Shown: positions 6,320-15,298, counted from the first letter of the stretch. The stretch is DNA of 23,113 nucleotides from Oscillospiraceae bacterium (GCA_017939025.1 JAGBAI010000052.1:1-23113); one strand, 5' to 3'. Numbers and translations: made by a program. Notes: generated from the letters alone by a model not told the origin.

Positions 6320-7429
6320 ATGCGTTTTACCTGTGAAAAAAACATGCTGGTTCAGGGTCTGAATATCGCAGGCCGTACTGTGGCCCAGAAGAGCAGCCTT
6401 TCCGTTATCGAGGGTATCCTCTGCCGGGCAGGTCACGGTATTTCCCTCACCGGTTATAACATGGAAACTGCCATCACCTATGATATTGAAGCAGAAGTAG
6501 GCGATCCCGGCCAGTGCATTCTGCCGGCAAAGCTCTTTGGAGATATTATCCGCCGTCTGCCGGAAGGCCCTGTTACCGTGGTGGTAGGAGATGATTTCAA
6601 GGTCTCCATCCGGTCAGGCTACGCTTCCTTCACCATTTCTGCCGAATCCGCTGACGATTATCCCGAACTGCCCGATGTCAATTCCGGCCGTCCTATTCAG
6701 ATTCCCCAGAATAAGCTGAAGGAGCTGATTTCCGGCACTATTTTCGCAGTCAGCGAAAACCAGGGCCGCCCTATCCACACCGGTGTGAAATTTGAGGTCA
6801 CCAACAACTCTATTACCGCCATTGCTGTGGACGGCTTCCGTCTGGCCCGGCGGACTTACCATCCGGAAAATTCCACAGAGCGGGAGCTTTCCTTTGTGGT
6901 TCCTGCTCAAGGCTTGAAGGAAGTGGAAAAAATCGTCACCGATTCCGATGATATGGCCTCCTTCACCCTGGGTCCCAAGCACATTCTCTATCAGATCGGC
7001 AATGCCACTCTGGTCTGCCGTCTGCTGGACGGCGAATTCCTGGATTGGAGAAGAGTGGTTCCCACCAACTGCCCCATCAAACTGGTGGCCCATGTTTCTG
7101 ACCTGGCCTCTTCTGTGGAACGCGTCGGTCTGATCGTCTCTGAAAAATATAAGAGTCCTGTGCGCTGTGTGTTCAGCCACAATGAGCTGCTGATGCGCAC
7201 CAACACCACCATCGGCGCTGCTGAGGATAAGTGCGCCATCGCCGGTGACGGCAAGGAGCTGGAAATCGGCTTCAATGTCCGCTATCTGGCTGACGCGCTG
7301 AAGGTCATTCCCTCCGACGAGGTCACCATGGAGCTGACCAACGGCTTAAGCCCCATCGTGCTGACGCCTGTGGACGAGAAGTACGATTTTGCCTATATGG
7401 TGCTGCCTGTCCGGATCAAGAACGGCTAA
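6320..7429 (+). CDS. dnaN: DNA polymerase III beta subunit (sliding clamp)
   Basis: The protein forms the ring-shaped dimer that holds the replicative polymerase on DNA. Its 369 residues match the usual length and contain three repeated clamp domains. Recognisable segments are the N-terminal MRFTCEKNMLVQGLNIAGRTV, VAVDGFRLA-type sequence in domain 2 (AIAVDGFRLARR) and the C-terminal PIVLTPVDEKYDFAYMVLPVR that forms the partner-binding pocket. AAAGGAA lies about eight bases before the ATG. The stop codon abuts a family D element, so the usual short dnaN-yaaA gap is expanded to 226 bases. Confidence 0.97.
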   Translation: MRFTCEKNMLVQGLNIAGRTVAQKSSLSVIEGILCRAGHGISLTGYNMETAITYDIEAEVGDPGQCILPAKLFGDIIRRLPEGPVTVVVGDDFKVSIRSGYASFTISAESADDYPELPDVNSGRPIQIPQNKLKELISGTIFAVSENQGRPIHTGVKFEVTNNSITAIAVDGFRLARRTYHPENSTERELSFVVPAQGLKEVEKIVTDSDDMASFTLGPKHILYQIGNATLVCRLLDGEFLDWRRVVPTNCPIKLVAHVSDLASSVERVGLIVSEKYKSPVRCVFSHNELLMRTNTTIGAAEDKCAIAGDGKELEIGFNVRYLADALKVIPSDEVTMELTNGLSPIVLTPVDEKYDFAYMVLPVRIKNG

Positions 7430-7624
7430 AAGCCTTCCACCGGGGGGAAGGTGCTGAGCGCAGCGAAGCGGATGAGGGATGGCGTGCACCGAAAATCTGA
7501 ACACGGCTTTCAGAAAAACGGTACATGCTGCTTCTTCATCTGAGGTGCGTACAAATTTGTAAGTTGTCGCCATCCCTCATCCGACCTCCCTTCGGTCGGC
7601 CACCTTCCCCCCCGGGGGAAGGCA
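7430..7624 (+). repeat. Family D palindromic element, copy 2
   Basis: This copy starts at the base after the dnaN stop codon and ends 31 bases before yaaA. Its right-hand side hairpin is ACC...TCCCTTCGGTCGG. One base of the left end palindrome is changed (CCTTCCACCGGGG). It has the same orientation as copies 1 and 3. Confidence 0.85.
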
Positions 7625-7655
7625 TGGGTGCGGCAAACATTTGAGGTATTATATT

Positions 7656-7901
7656 ATGAAAGTAACAGTCAAGAAAAAGGATAACTCCATCCCCGTATCC
7701 ATTTCCACCGAATATATCAAGCTCCAGGATGCTATGAAATATGCCAACATCGTCTATTCCGGCGGTGAGGCCAAGCAGCTGATTCAGGAAGGTCAGGTGC
7801 TGGTCAATGGCGAAGTGTGCACCATGCGGGGAAAGAAGCTGTATAACGGCGACAAATTCACCTTTATGGATCAGACCTATCTGATCTCCTATCATTCATG
7901 A
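7656..7901 (+). CDS. yaaA: S4-domain RNA-binding protein, YaaA family
   Basis: The 81-residue protein is essentially one S4 RNA-binding domain. Its core, IKLQDAMKYANIVYSGGEAK, LIQEGQVLVNGEV and RGKKLYNGDKF, is the typical S4 helix-turn and beta hairpin. The gene is conserved between dnaN and recF in Firmicutes and is linked to ribosome assembly in Bacillus. GAGG at 7643-7646 supports the ATG at 7656; an in-frame TTG at 7641 overlaps the ribosome binding site and is unlikely. The stop overlaps the recF start (ATGA), so the two are translationally coupled. Confidence 0.92.
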   Translation: MKVTVKKKDNSIPVSISTEYIKLQDAMKYANIVYSGGEAKQLIQEGQVLVNGEVCTMRGKKLYNGDKFTFMDQTYLISYHS

Positions 7902-8998
7902 ATTTAGAAAGTCTGTATCTGCGCTCCTTCCGCAATTACGGAGAAGTGAGCCTTACGTTTGAACCCGGCGTGAATCTGATCGTGGGTGACAATGCCCAGG
8001 GAAAGACCAATCTTCTGGAGGCCATTTCCTATTTGGGTTCGGGAAAAAGCTTCCGGGCTCTGAAAACTTCGGAAATGATCCGCTTTGGGGATGATTTCGC
8101 GGAATTGCAGGGAAAGGTTTTTGCCCAGGAACGGAGCCAGGAGCTGCGCTACCTGCTGTTCAAAGGCTCCCGGCCCCGGCAGATTTTCCGCAATGGTGCC
8201 AAAAAGAAATCCGCATCCGAGCTGGCGGGCGTTCTGCCCACGGTGCTGTTCTGCCCGGAGGATCTGCTGATTCTGAAAATGGGCTCCTCCCAGCGGCGGC
8301 GCTTCGGAGATTTGGGATTATGCGGGCTTAGACCCAATTATGACGCGGCTCTGACGGAATATAACCGGATTCTGGATCAGAAAAGCCGGATCCTCAAGGA
8401 TCATTTTGACAATCCTGCGGTACTGGCGATTCTTCCGGAATATAACATGAGACTTTGCCAGGTGGGCGCTCTGCTGATTTCCTACCGGGCCCGGTTCTAT
8501 GATGCCCTGGGGAAAAGCGCGCAGAAATTCCACAGCCAGTTTTCCGGAGGTGTGGAAAACTTTCAGCTTTCCTATAAGACGGTTTCCACCGTCACCGATC
8601 CTTTTGCTCCGGTGAAAACGCTGACGGAAAATTTACAGGAACACCTGGAACGCCACTACCGGGCGGAATTGGAAACGGCCCAGTGCCTCACCGGCCCCCA
8701 CAAGGATGATTTTACCGTTTCACTCAATGAGATCGATCTGAAAGCCTACGGCTCCCAGGGCCAGACCCGCACCGCTGCCATCAGCCTGAAGCTGGCCCAA
8801 AGAGAGCTTATGGGCCGGGAATGGGGCGAAGAGCCGGTGCTGCTATTGGACGATGTTCTGTCTGAATTAGACCCCGGCCGGCAGGATTTTGTGTTGAACC
8901 AGATCGTATCCGGCCAGGTATTCATCACCTGCTGCGAACCGGGACGGTTTACGAAATTAGGAAAAACCATTGAAATTCAAAAAGGCAATGTAATATAA
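7898..8998 (+). CDS. recF: DNA replication and repair protein RecF
   Basis: This SMC-like ABC ATPase helps load RecA on gapped DNA at stalled forks. Its 366 residues are the normal length. Walker A is GDNAQGKTN at residues 30-38, followed by LLEAISYLGSGKSFR. The signature region is AYGSQGQTRTAAISLKLAQ at about 280-298, and Walker B is PVLLLDDVLSELDPGRQ at about 313-329. The start codon overlaps the yaaA stop. A family D element follows 23 bases after the recF stop and separates it from gyrB. Confidence 0.97.
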   Translation: MNLESLYLRSFRNYGEVSLTFEPGVNLIVGDNAQGKTNLLEAISYLGSGKSFRALKTSEMIRFGDDFAELQGKVFAQERSQELRYLLFKGSRPRQIFRNGAKKKSASELAGVLPTVLFCPEDLLILKMGSSQRRRFGDLGLCGLRPNYDAALTEYNRILDQKSRILKDHFDNPAVLAILPEYNMRLCQVGALLISYRARFYDALGKSAQKFHSQFSGGVENFQLSYKTVSTVTDPFAPVKTLTENLQEHLERHYRAELETAQCLTGPHKDDFTVSLNEIDLKAYGSQGQTRTAAISLKLAQRELMGREWGEEPVLLLDDVLSELDPGRQDFVLNQIVSGQVFITCCEPGRFTKLGKTIEIQKGNVI

Positions 8999-9021
8999 AA
9001 CGCGATGGCACGGCAGTGTCC

Positions 9022-9218
9022 AAAGCCTTCCCCCGGGGGGAAGGTGCTGAGCGCAGCGAAGCGGATGAGGGATGGCGTGTACCGAAAAAAGTACAGAACT
9101 TTCAGCTGATCGGTACACGTTGCTCCTTCATCGCAGGTGCATACAAATTTGCTGCCTGTCGCCATCCCTCATCCGAGCCGCCTGTCGGCGGCCCACCTTC
9201 CCCCCGGGGGAAGGCTTT
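9022..9218 (+). repeat. Family D palindromic element, copy 3
   Basis: This is a complete copy in the recF-gyrB gap with very regular end palindromes. The core has the motifs GTGTACCG, CGGTACACGTTG and GGTGCATACAAATTTG. The right side hairpin is GCCGCC-TGTC-GGCGGC, different from that of copy 2. It ends 25 bases before the gyrB start, so a gyrB transcript started upstream would carry this hairpin just before its ribosome binding site. Confidence 0.87.
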
Positions 9219-9242
9219 CACACTGCAACATGGGAGGCATTT

Positions 9243-11171
9243 ATGTCTGACGAAACAAAAGTAACCCAAGAATACGGCGGTTCCCAGATTCAGGTTCTGG
9301 AGGGCCTGGAGGCTGTTCGGAAGCGCCCTGGTATGTATATTGGCTCCACCTCATCCAGTGGTCTGCACCATCTGGTCTATGAGATCGTGGACAATTCCAT
9401 TGACGAAGCTCTGGCAGGCTACTGCAAGCATATCACCGTCACCATCAACCCCGGCAATTCCATCACCGTCACCGACGACGGCCGCGGTATCCCTGTGGAT
9501 ATCCAGCCCCAGACCGGCAAGCCCGCTCTGGAAGTTGTCTTTACGGTGCTCCATGCCGGCGGTAAGTTCGGCGGCGGCGGTTATAAGGTCTCCGGCGGCC
9601 TCCACGGCGTGGGTGCCTCCGTTGTTAACGCCCTTTCTGAGTGGCTGACGGTCAGAGTCCACAAGAACGGCGAAATTTATGAGATGAAGTTCTCCCGTGG
9701 TCATATCACCCAGGAGATGAAAGTGGTGGGTAAAACCTACAAGACCGGCACCGAGGTCACCTTCCAGCCGGATCCGGAGATGTTTGACACGCTGGTCTAT
9801 GATTATGAGATCCTGCACGAGCGCATGCGGGAGGAAGCCTTCCTGAATGCGGGTCTGTCTATCACCATCACCGACAACCGTCAGGCAGATGACATTTCCG
9901 AAACCATGTGCTATGAGGGCGGTATCAAGGAATTTGCCGCCTGGTGCAACCGGAACAAGACTGCCATCCATAACGACATCATCTATATGCACGGTACCAA
10001 GGGGGATGCCTCCGCGGAAATTGCCGTTCAGTATAACGATGGCTATAACGAATTCCTGCTGTCCTTTGCCAATGATGTCCGTACCCCCGAGGGCGGTATG
10101 CACGAAACGGGCTTCAAGACCGCTCTGACCCGTGTGCTGAACGCCTACGGTCAGAAGAACAACATCATTAAGAACGAGGATAAGGTTTCCGGTGAGGACT
10201 GCCGGGAGGGCATCACAGCCATCATTTCCGTTAAGCTTACCGATGCCCAGTTCGAGGGCCAGACCAAGGCAAAGCTGGGCAATGCCTATATCCGTACCCT
10301 GGTGGACAGCATTGTCAACGAACAGCTGGCTGTTTACTTTGAGGAGCATCCTGCCACTGCCAAGGCCATTCTGGAAAAGGCCATGATGGCCAACCGGGCC
10401 CGTGAGGCAGCCAGAAAGGCCAGAGAGTCCATCCGCCGGAAAACCGGCCTGGAGTCCGGCCAGATGCCCGACAAGCTTCAGGACTGCAACGAGCGGGATG
10501 CCAGCCTCTGCGAAATTTACATCGTCGAGGGTGACTCCGCCGCAGGCTCTGCCATTCAGGGCAGAGATTCCCGGTTCCAGGCAATTCTTGCCATGTGGGG
10601 TAAAATGCTCAACGTGGAAAAGGCCCGGGCCGATAAGATCTACGGCAACGACAAGCTGTATCCCCTGATCGTGGCTCTGGGTGCCGGCATTGGTGAGGAC
10701 TTCGATATTGAAAAGCTCCGCTACCACAAGGTCATCATCATGTCCGATGCGGACGTGGACGGTGCCCATATCCGTACCCTGCTTCTGACCTTCTTCTTCC
10801 GCTATATGCGGCCTCTGATTGAGAATGGCTACGTTTATTCTGCCGTGCCGCCCCTTTATAAGCTGACCCGTGGTAAGACGGTGAGGGTCGCCTACTCCGA
10901 CGAGCAGCGTGACCAGATTTCTGCCGAGCTGCGCGGAGACAACCCCAATACCAAGGTCATCATTAACCGGTTCAAGGGTCTGGGCGAAATGGATGCCCAC
11001 GAGCTGTGGGAGACCACCATGGATCCGGAAAAGCGTACCCTGCGCAGAATTACCCTGGAGGATGCCCGCCGGGCCGATGCCATCTTCACCGTCCTCATGG
11101 GCGAACAGGTGGAACCCCGGAAAGAATGGATCGAGCGGAACGCAAAGTACGCGGTCAATATTGATATCTAA
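9243..11171 (+). CDS. gyrB: DNA gyrase subunit B
   Basis: This is the ATPase subunit of the type II topoisomerase that introduces negative supercoils. The 642-residue protein has the GHKL ATPase domain (EIVDNSIDEALAGYC, TDDGRGIPVD, and the glycine-rich GGLHGVGASVVNALS). The TOPRIM domain follows, with Glu429 in IVEGDSAAG and Asp502/504/506 in SDADVDGAH, and the C-terminus is FKGLGEMDAHELWETTMDP. It has the usual short, ~640-residue form. I chose the ATG at 9243 because GGGAGG precedes it by five bases. The frame is open back to 9072, but those residues are translated repeat. Confidence 0.97.
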   Translation: MSDETKVTQEYGGSQIQVLEGLEAVRKRPGMYIGSTSSSGLHHLVYEIVDNSIDEALAGYCKHITVTINPGNSITVTDDGRGIPVDIQPQTGKPALEVVFTVLHAGGKFGGGGYKVSGGLHGVGASVVNALSEWLTVRVHKNGEIYEMKFSRGHITQEMKVVGKTYKTGTEVTFQPDPEMFDTLVYDYEILHERMREEAFLNAGLSITITDNRQADDISETMCYEGGIKEFAAWCNRNKTAIHNDIIYMHGTKGDASAEIAVQYNDGYNEFLLSFANDVRTPEGGMHETGFKTALTRVLNAYGQKNNIIKNEDKVSGEDCREGITAIISVKLTDAQFEGQTKAKLGNAYIRTLVDSIVNEQLAVYFEEHPATAKAILEKAMMANRAREAARKARESIRRKTGLESGQMPDKLQDCNERDASLCEIYIVEGDSAAGSAIQGRDSRFQAILAMWGKMLNVEKARADKIYGNDKLYPLIVALGAGIGEDFDIEKLRYHKVIIMSDADVDGAHIRTLLLTFFFRYMRPLIENGYVYSAVPPLYKLTRGKTVRVAYSDEQRDQISAELRGDNPNTKVIINRFKGLGEMDAHELWETTMDPEKRTLRRITLEDARRADAIFTVLMGEQVEPRKEWIERNAKYAVNIDI

Positions 11172-11184
11172 GCGCCGGAGGCGC

Positions 11185-11385
11185 AAAGGCTTCCCCCGGG
11201 GGGAAGCTGTCAAAAATCTTTGATTTTTGACTGATGAGGGATGGCGAAAGATAAAGAAATGTATGCAGCTTCGATGAAGAAGTTAGGTGTTTGTTTCTTA
11301 TCAGCCTGATTCCTTTTTGATACTGCACGCCAACCCTCATCCGACCCGGCTGACGCCGGGCCACCTTCCCCCCGGGGGAAGGCTT
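11185..11385 (-). repeat. Family D palindromic element, copy 4
   Basis: This copy separates gyrB from gyrA and is in the opposite orientation to copies 1-3. Its side hairpins are unusual: GTCAAAAATC-AAA-GATTTTTGAC at about 11208-11231 on one side and CCCGGC-TGAC-GCCGGG on the other. Small GC hairpins, GCGCC-GGA-GGCGC (11172-11184) and GGCGGC-TTC-GCCGC (11386-11398), cap both ends. Confidence 0.85.
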
Positions 11386-11428
11386 GGCGGCTTCGCCGCT
11401 TTATACTAAAACTGGAGGTGTCATAATA

Positions 11429-13930
11429 ATGGCACATAACCGCAGTTACAAACCTGAGGATATTCTCTTCCCCGACCAGGCGATCACGGAATCCAACCTG
11501 GTGGATGAGATGGAGAAGTCCTATATTGAATATGCCATGTCCGTCATCGTGGGCCGTGCTCTGCCTGATGTCCGGGATGGCTTGAAGCCTGTCCACCGCC
11601 GCATTCTGTATACCATGTACGAAAGCGGCCTGACCTCGGACAAGCCCTTTAAAAAGTCTGCCACCTGTGTCGGTGACGTGCTGGGTAAATACCATCCCCA
11701 TGGCGACGCATCCGTTTACGATGCCATGGTGCGTCTTGCCCAGGATTTTTCCATGCGCTACATGCTGGTGGACGGCCACGGCAACTTCGGCTCCGTGGAC
11801 GGCGACCCTGCCGCTGCCTACCGTTATACTGAGGCCCGCTTAAGCAAGCTCAGTAATGAGATGCTCCGGGACATTGACAAGGAGACTGTAGACTGGGATC
11901 CCAACTTCGACGAAAGTCTGAAAGAGCCCCGGGTGCTGCCCTCCCGGTTCCCCAATCTGCTGGTGAACGGTTCTTCCGGTATCGCCGTCGGTATGGCTAC
12001 CAACATCCCGCCCCATAACTTAAGCGAGGTCATCAATGCCTGTGTCTGTGTTCTGGACGATCCCGAGGCCAATATGACCGATCTGATGGAGCATGTCACC
12101 GGCCCCGACTTCCCCACCGGCGGCATCATCATGGGCCGCAGCGGTATCCGGGCAGCTTACGCCACCGGCCGCGGCAAGGTGGTGGTTCGTGCCCGCACCG
12201 AGTTCGAGGAATTCGGCAAGGACCGGACAAGAATCATTGTCACCGAGCTTCCCTATCAGGTGAATAAGCGCCAGCTGATCAAGAACATTGCCGAGCAGGT
12301 AAAGGATAAGCGCCTGGAAGGCATTTCCGACCTTCGTGACGAGACCGACCGCAACGGTATGCGCATGGTCATCGAGCTGAAAAAGGATGCCAATCCTCAG
12401 GTGGTCTTAAACAACCTGTTCAAGCAGACCGCCCTGCAAAGCTCCTTCGGCATCATCATGCTGGCTCTGGTGGACAACCAGAAGCAGCCCAAGATTCTGT
12501 CCCTGCGGCAGATCATTGACGAGTATCTGGCCCACCAGAATGAGATTCTGACCCGGCGCACTCAGTACGACCTGCGTAAGGCCCGGGAGCGGGCCCACCT
12601 GTTGGAGGGTCTGCTGATTGCCCAGGATAATATTGACGAAGTGATCCACATCATCCGCAGTGCCTACGACGATGCCAAGCAGAAGCTGATGGAACGCTTT
12701 GGCTTAGATGATATTCAGGCTCAGGCCATTCTGGATATGCGTCTGAAAGCCCTCCAGGGCCTTGACCGGGAAAAGCTCCAGAACGAATACAATGAGCTGA
12801 TGGAGCGGATCAACTATTACCTGGAGCTGCTGGCTGACCCCGAAAAGATGAAGGCCGTCCTCCGGGAGGAGCTCATCGCCATCCGGGATAAGTTCGGCGA
12901 TAAGCGCAAGACCGAGATTCAGGACATCGAGGATGAGATCGACATTGAGGATCTCATCGAGGAGGAGACCTGCGCCTTTACCCTCTCCAATCAGGGCTAC
13001 ATCAAGCGGATGCCCGTGGATACCTACCGGACGCAGTCCCGTGGTGGTCGTGGTGTTAATGCCCAGAATCTGAAGGATGAGGATTATGTCAAGTCTCTGA
13101 ACATTGCCTCTACCCACGACCATATGCTGTTCTTTACGGATAAGGGCCGTGTCCACCACCGGAAGGGCTACCAGATTCCAGAGGCTGGCAGAACCGCAAG
13201 AGGTACCGCCATCATCAATGTGCTGCCTCTGGAGCCCGGTGAAAGCGTTACCGCCATGGTCATTACGAGAGAATTTGACGAGAATGAATTCCTGGTGATG
13301 GCGACCCGGAAGGGTACCGTCAAGCGTCTGCCCTTCATTTCTCTGAAGACCAACCGCAAGGGCGGTATCCGGGCCATCACTCTGGAAGAGGACGATCATC
13401 TGATCAACGTCATCCGTACCGAGGGCAACGACAACATCCTGCTGGCAACTGCCAACGGCATGGCCATCTGCTTCAACGAAAACGATGTGCGCTGCATGGG
13501 CCGTGACGCAGCCGGTGTCCGTGGTATTATGTTAACTGGTGATGACTATGTGGTAGGTGCCGAAAAGGCGGAAGAGGGCAAGACACTGCTGACCGTCACC
13601 GTCAATGGCTTCGGCAAGCGTACGGAGCTGAGCGAATATCTGCGCACCGGTGCCGATGGTACCAAGGTTGCCCAGGGCCGCGGCGGCAAGGGCCTGAAGA
13701 ACTATAACATCACAGCAAAGACCGGTATCGTAGCCGGCTGCCGTGTGGTTGCGGATAACGATGATGTTATGTTAATTGAAAATGGTGGTGTCATCATTCG
13801 TATTCCTGCTTCCTCCATCAATGTTTATAAGCGCGATGTCCAGGGTGTCATCGTTATGCGCATTGAAGAGGGCAACCAGGTGGTTTCTCTGGAAAGAGTT
13901 GAAAACATCGAGGAAGAAGCTGCCGAATGA
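11429..13930 (+). CDS. gyrA: DNA gyrase subunit A
   Basis: This is the DNA-breaking and rejoining subunit of gyrase. The 833-residue protein has the winged-helix domain with catalytic Tyr133 in [11 protein letters not shown]. The quinolone region [17 protein letters not shown] has Ala94, Ser95 and Asp98. A coiled-coil tower follows, and the C-terminal beta-pinwheel begins near residue 510. The GyrA box is [12 protein letters not shown] (Q536 onward), one residue off the usual QRGGRG form. The ATG at 11429 is preceded by GGAGG at 11414-11418; upstream in-frame residues come from a repeat. The stop overlaps the start of rnhA (ATGA). Confidence 0.97.
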   Translation: MAHNRSYKPEDILFPDQAITESNLVDEMEKSYIEYAMSVIVGRALPDVRDGLKPVHRRILYTMYESGLTSDKPFKKSATCVGDVLGKYHPHGDASVYDAMVRLAQDFSMRYMLVDGHGNFGSVDGDPAAAYRYTEARLSKLSNEMLRDIDKETVDWDPNFDESLKEPRVLPSRFPNLLVNGSSGIAVGMATNIPPHNLSEVINACVCVLDDPEANMTDLMEHVTGPDFPTGGIIMGRSGIRAAYATGRGKVVVRARTEFEEFGKDRTRIIVTELPYQVNKRQLIKNIAEQVKDKRLEGISDLRDETDRNGMRMVIELKKDANPQVVLNNLFKQTALQSSFGIIMLALVDNQKQPKILSLRQIIDEYLAHQNEILTRRTQYDLRKARERAHLLEGLLIAQDNIDEVIHIIRSAYDDAKQKLMERFGLDDIQAQAILDMRLKALQGLDREKLQNEYNELMERINYYLELLADPEKMKAVLREELIAIRDKFGDKRKTEIQDIEDEIDIEDLIEEETCAFTLSNQGYIKRMPVDTYRTQSRGGRGVNAQNLKDEDYVKSLNIASTHDHMLFFTDKGRVHHRKGYQIPEAGRTARGTAIINVLPLEPGESVTAMVITREFDENEFLVMATRKGTVKRLPFISLKTNRKGGIRAITLEEDDHLINVIRTEGNDNILLATANGMAICFNENDVRCMGRDAAGVRGIMLTGDDYVVGAEKAEEGKTLLTVTVNGFGKRTELSEYLRTGADGTKVAQGRGGKGLKNYNITAKTGIVAGCRVVADNDDVMLIENGGVIIRIPASSINVYKRDVQGVIVMRIEEGNQVVSLERVENIEEEAAE

Positions 13931-14364
13931 AAACCGTAACCTTATACACAGACGGTGCCTGTTCCGGCAACCCCGGCCCCGGCGGCTGGGGCTGCATTCT
14001 GGAATATATGGGCCATGAGAAGGAGCTGTCCGGCGGTGAATTAAGCACTACCAACAACCGGATGGAGCTGACGGCCGTCATTGAAGGCTTAAAAGCCCTG
14101 AAGGAGCCTTGCATCGTGGAGCTGTATTCCGATTCCAAATACGTCATTGATGCGCTGGAAAAGGGTTGGGCCTGGGGCTGGAAAAAACGGAACTGGATCA
14201 AGTCCGACAAAAAGCCTGCCCTGAATCCCGACCTCTGGGAGATCCTGCTGGCACTGACCCAAAAGCACCAAGTCCGCTACCACTGGGTCAAGGGCCACGC
14301 CACCAATCCCAAAAACAACCGCTGTGACGAACTGGCAGTGGCTGAATGGAAAAAGCTGAAATAA
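13927..14364 (+). CDS. rnhA: Ribonuclease HI
   Basis: The enzyme cuts the RNA strand of RNA:DNA hybrids such as Okazaki primers and R-loops. The 145-residue protein has the complete active site: Asp9 in [15 protein letters not shown], Glu in NNRMELTAV (about 47), Asp in [11 protein letters not shown] (about 69) and Asp in NNRCDELA (about 136). The basic handle, [17 protein letters not shown], is also present. The start overlaps the gyrA stop by four bases, so it is very probably translated from the gyrase mRNA. A REP palindrome begins 13 bases after the stop. Confidence 0.95.
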   Translation: MKTVTLYTDGACSGNPGPGGWGCILEYMGHEKELSGGELSTTNNRMELTAVIEGLKALKEPCIVELYSDSKYVIDALEKGWAWGWKKRNWIKSDKKPALNPDLWEILLALTQKHQVRYHWVKGHATNPKNNRCDELAVAEWKKLK

Positions 14365-14376
14365 TCAGAATTTACT

Positions 14377-14405
14377 GTAGGGGAGGGTCTTGACCCTCCC
14401 GCTAC
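14377..14405 (+). repeat. REP family B copy upstream of RAYT-2
   Basis: A GTAG is followed by the palindrome GGGAGGGTC-TTG-ACCCTCCC and a short GCTAC tail. It is mirrored at 14906-14935, so the two copies bracket the RAYT-2 coding region as inverted repeats. Confidence 0.85.
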
Positions 14406-14408
14406 CTT

Positions 14409-14897
14409 ATGTTTTTGAATATGGATGATTATAAAAAGTTGTTTTTCAAAAACAGAAAATCTCCAAGACTGCCAAGTTATGATTATGCAAATCAAAATTA
14501 TTATTTTGTGACCATTTGTACCCATGAAAAACACTGTCTGTTTGGCAATATAGGAAAAGTGAATCGCTATGGCAAAATTGCGGAGAAATCTATTGATTAT
14601 ATTCGCAAACAGAACATTGTCGTAGACCAATATGTGATTATGCCGAATCATGTGCATATGATTTTGGTGATTGGATGTGGAATCAGTGAGACAAAAAAGC
14701 TGGACACAGTGATTGGTCTTTATAAGTCGGGGGTGTCCAGAGAAATCCATAAAATAGATCCGAATATTAAGGTTTGGCAGAGATCGTTTCATGATCATGT
14801 AATTCGGAATCAAAAATCATATGAAAAAATATGGGAATATGTCACATACAATCCTCAGAAATGGGAAGAAGATTGCTTCTATTGTAATGCTCAGTAA
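14409..14897 (+). CDS. REP-associated tyrosine transposase (RAYT-2, IS200-like Y1 family)
   Basis: The 162-residue HUH endonuclease is a paralogue of the one at 596-1066. It shares PRLPSYDYANQNYYFVTICTH, the metal-binding MPNHVHMIL (His81 and His83), the probable catalytic Tyr105 in VIGLYKSGVSREIH and the end WQRSFHDHVIRNQKSYEKIW. The reading frame is intact. The start is uncertain: ATG 14409 is four bases after the REP, ATG 14421 is also in frame, and neither has a Shine-Dalgarno sequence at normal spacing. The gene is much richer in A+T than the flanking rnhA and remB, and together with its REPs it looks inserted between them. Confidence 0.88.
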   Translation: MFLNMDDYKKLFFKNRKSPRLPSYDYANQNYYFVTICTHEKHCLFGNIGKVNRYGKIAEKSIDYIRKQNIVVDQYVIMPNHVHMILVIGCGISETKKLDTVIGLYKSGVSREIHKIDPNIKVWQRSFHDHVIRNQKSYEKIWEYVTYNPQKWEEDCFYCNAQ

Positions 14898-14905
14898 TTG
14901 TGACG

Positions 14906-14935
14906 TTGCGGGAGGGTCAAGACCCTCCCCTACAG
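14906..14935 (-). repeat. REP family B copy downstream of RAYT-2
   Basis: TTGCGGGAGGGTC-AAG-ACCCTCCCCTAC is the reverse of the 14377-14405 copy and lies nine bases after the RAYT-2 stop. It ends 18 bases before the remB start. Confidence 0.85.
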
Positions 14936-14953
14936 ATAAAAATGGAGAAAATT

Positions 14954-15196
14954 ATGTATCTATCCATCGGCAACGACATGGCGGTTAGAGACAAGTCCAT
15001 CATCGGTATTTTTGATCTGGACAATACCTCCACCTCCAGGCGAACCCGGGAATTTCTGGAAGCGGCGGAAAAGGAGGGCGAAGTGGTGCCCTGTGATGAT
15101 CTGCCAAAGTCCTTTGTGCTGACCAGCGAATACGGCTTCACCCGGGTGCGGCTGACCAGTCTGAATACGGCTACACTGGAAAAACGTTTGAAGTAG
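14954..15196 (+). CDS. remB: Extracellular matrix regulator RemB-like protein (DUF370)
   Basis: The 80-residue protein of the DUF370/RemA-RemB family begins MYLSIGNDMAVRDKSIIGIFD, like Bacillus RemB (YaaB), and ends with YGFTRVRLTSLNTATLEKR. In Bacillus the RemA relative binds DNA and activates biofilm and osmoprotection genes; RemB lies between recF and gyrB. Here the gene is displaced to the far side of gyrA-rnhA and RAYT-2. GGAG at 14944-14947 is six bases before the ATG at 14954. An in-frame ATG at 14942 overlaps that site and is less likely. Its function in this organism is inferred only from the family. Confidence 0.85.
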   Translation: MYLSIGNDMAVRDKSIIGIFDLDNTSTSRRTREFLEAAEKEGEVVPCDDLPKSFVLTSEYGFTRVRLTSLNTATLEKRLK

Positions 15197-15214
15197 TCCA
15201 CCGGTGTTTTTCAC

Positions 15215-15283
15215 TTGTCCACATGAGTTATCCACATTATCCACAGGTTTTTCCACAATACTTTTCGTATGGTATGTGGAAAA
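15215..15283. promoter_or_regulatory. DnaA-box cluster downstream of remB
   Basis: Four exact TTWTNCACA boxes lie within 56 bases: 15228-15236 and 15237-15245 (TTATCCACA twice, touching head to tail), 15249-15257 (TTTTCCACA) and 15275-15283 (reverse strand). A near match, TTGTCCACA, is at 15215-15223 and a further exact box is at 15491-15499. The density is higher than in the dnaA-dnaN origin 9 kb away. Confidence 0.8.
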
Positions 15284-15298
15284 ACAGAAATAACGATA

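Noticed and set aside
9072..9242. N-terminal extension of GyrB
   Set aside because: These 57 codons are translated family D repeat, and a good Shine-Dalgarno site stands before the ATG at 9243, where GyrB homology begins. Similar extensions of DnaA (4307-4474), HtrA (17853-18044) and the kinase (19517-19678) were rejected for the same reason.
9351..11213. 620-codon open frame opposite gyrB
   Set aside because: It is the antisense shadow of a full-length gyrB; its predicted sequence is Gly/His/Val/Leu-rich with no family motifs. The same applies to the frames opposite dnaA (4433-5833), gyrA (12704-13399), htrA (16428-17474) and the kinase (18164-19303).
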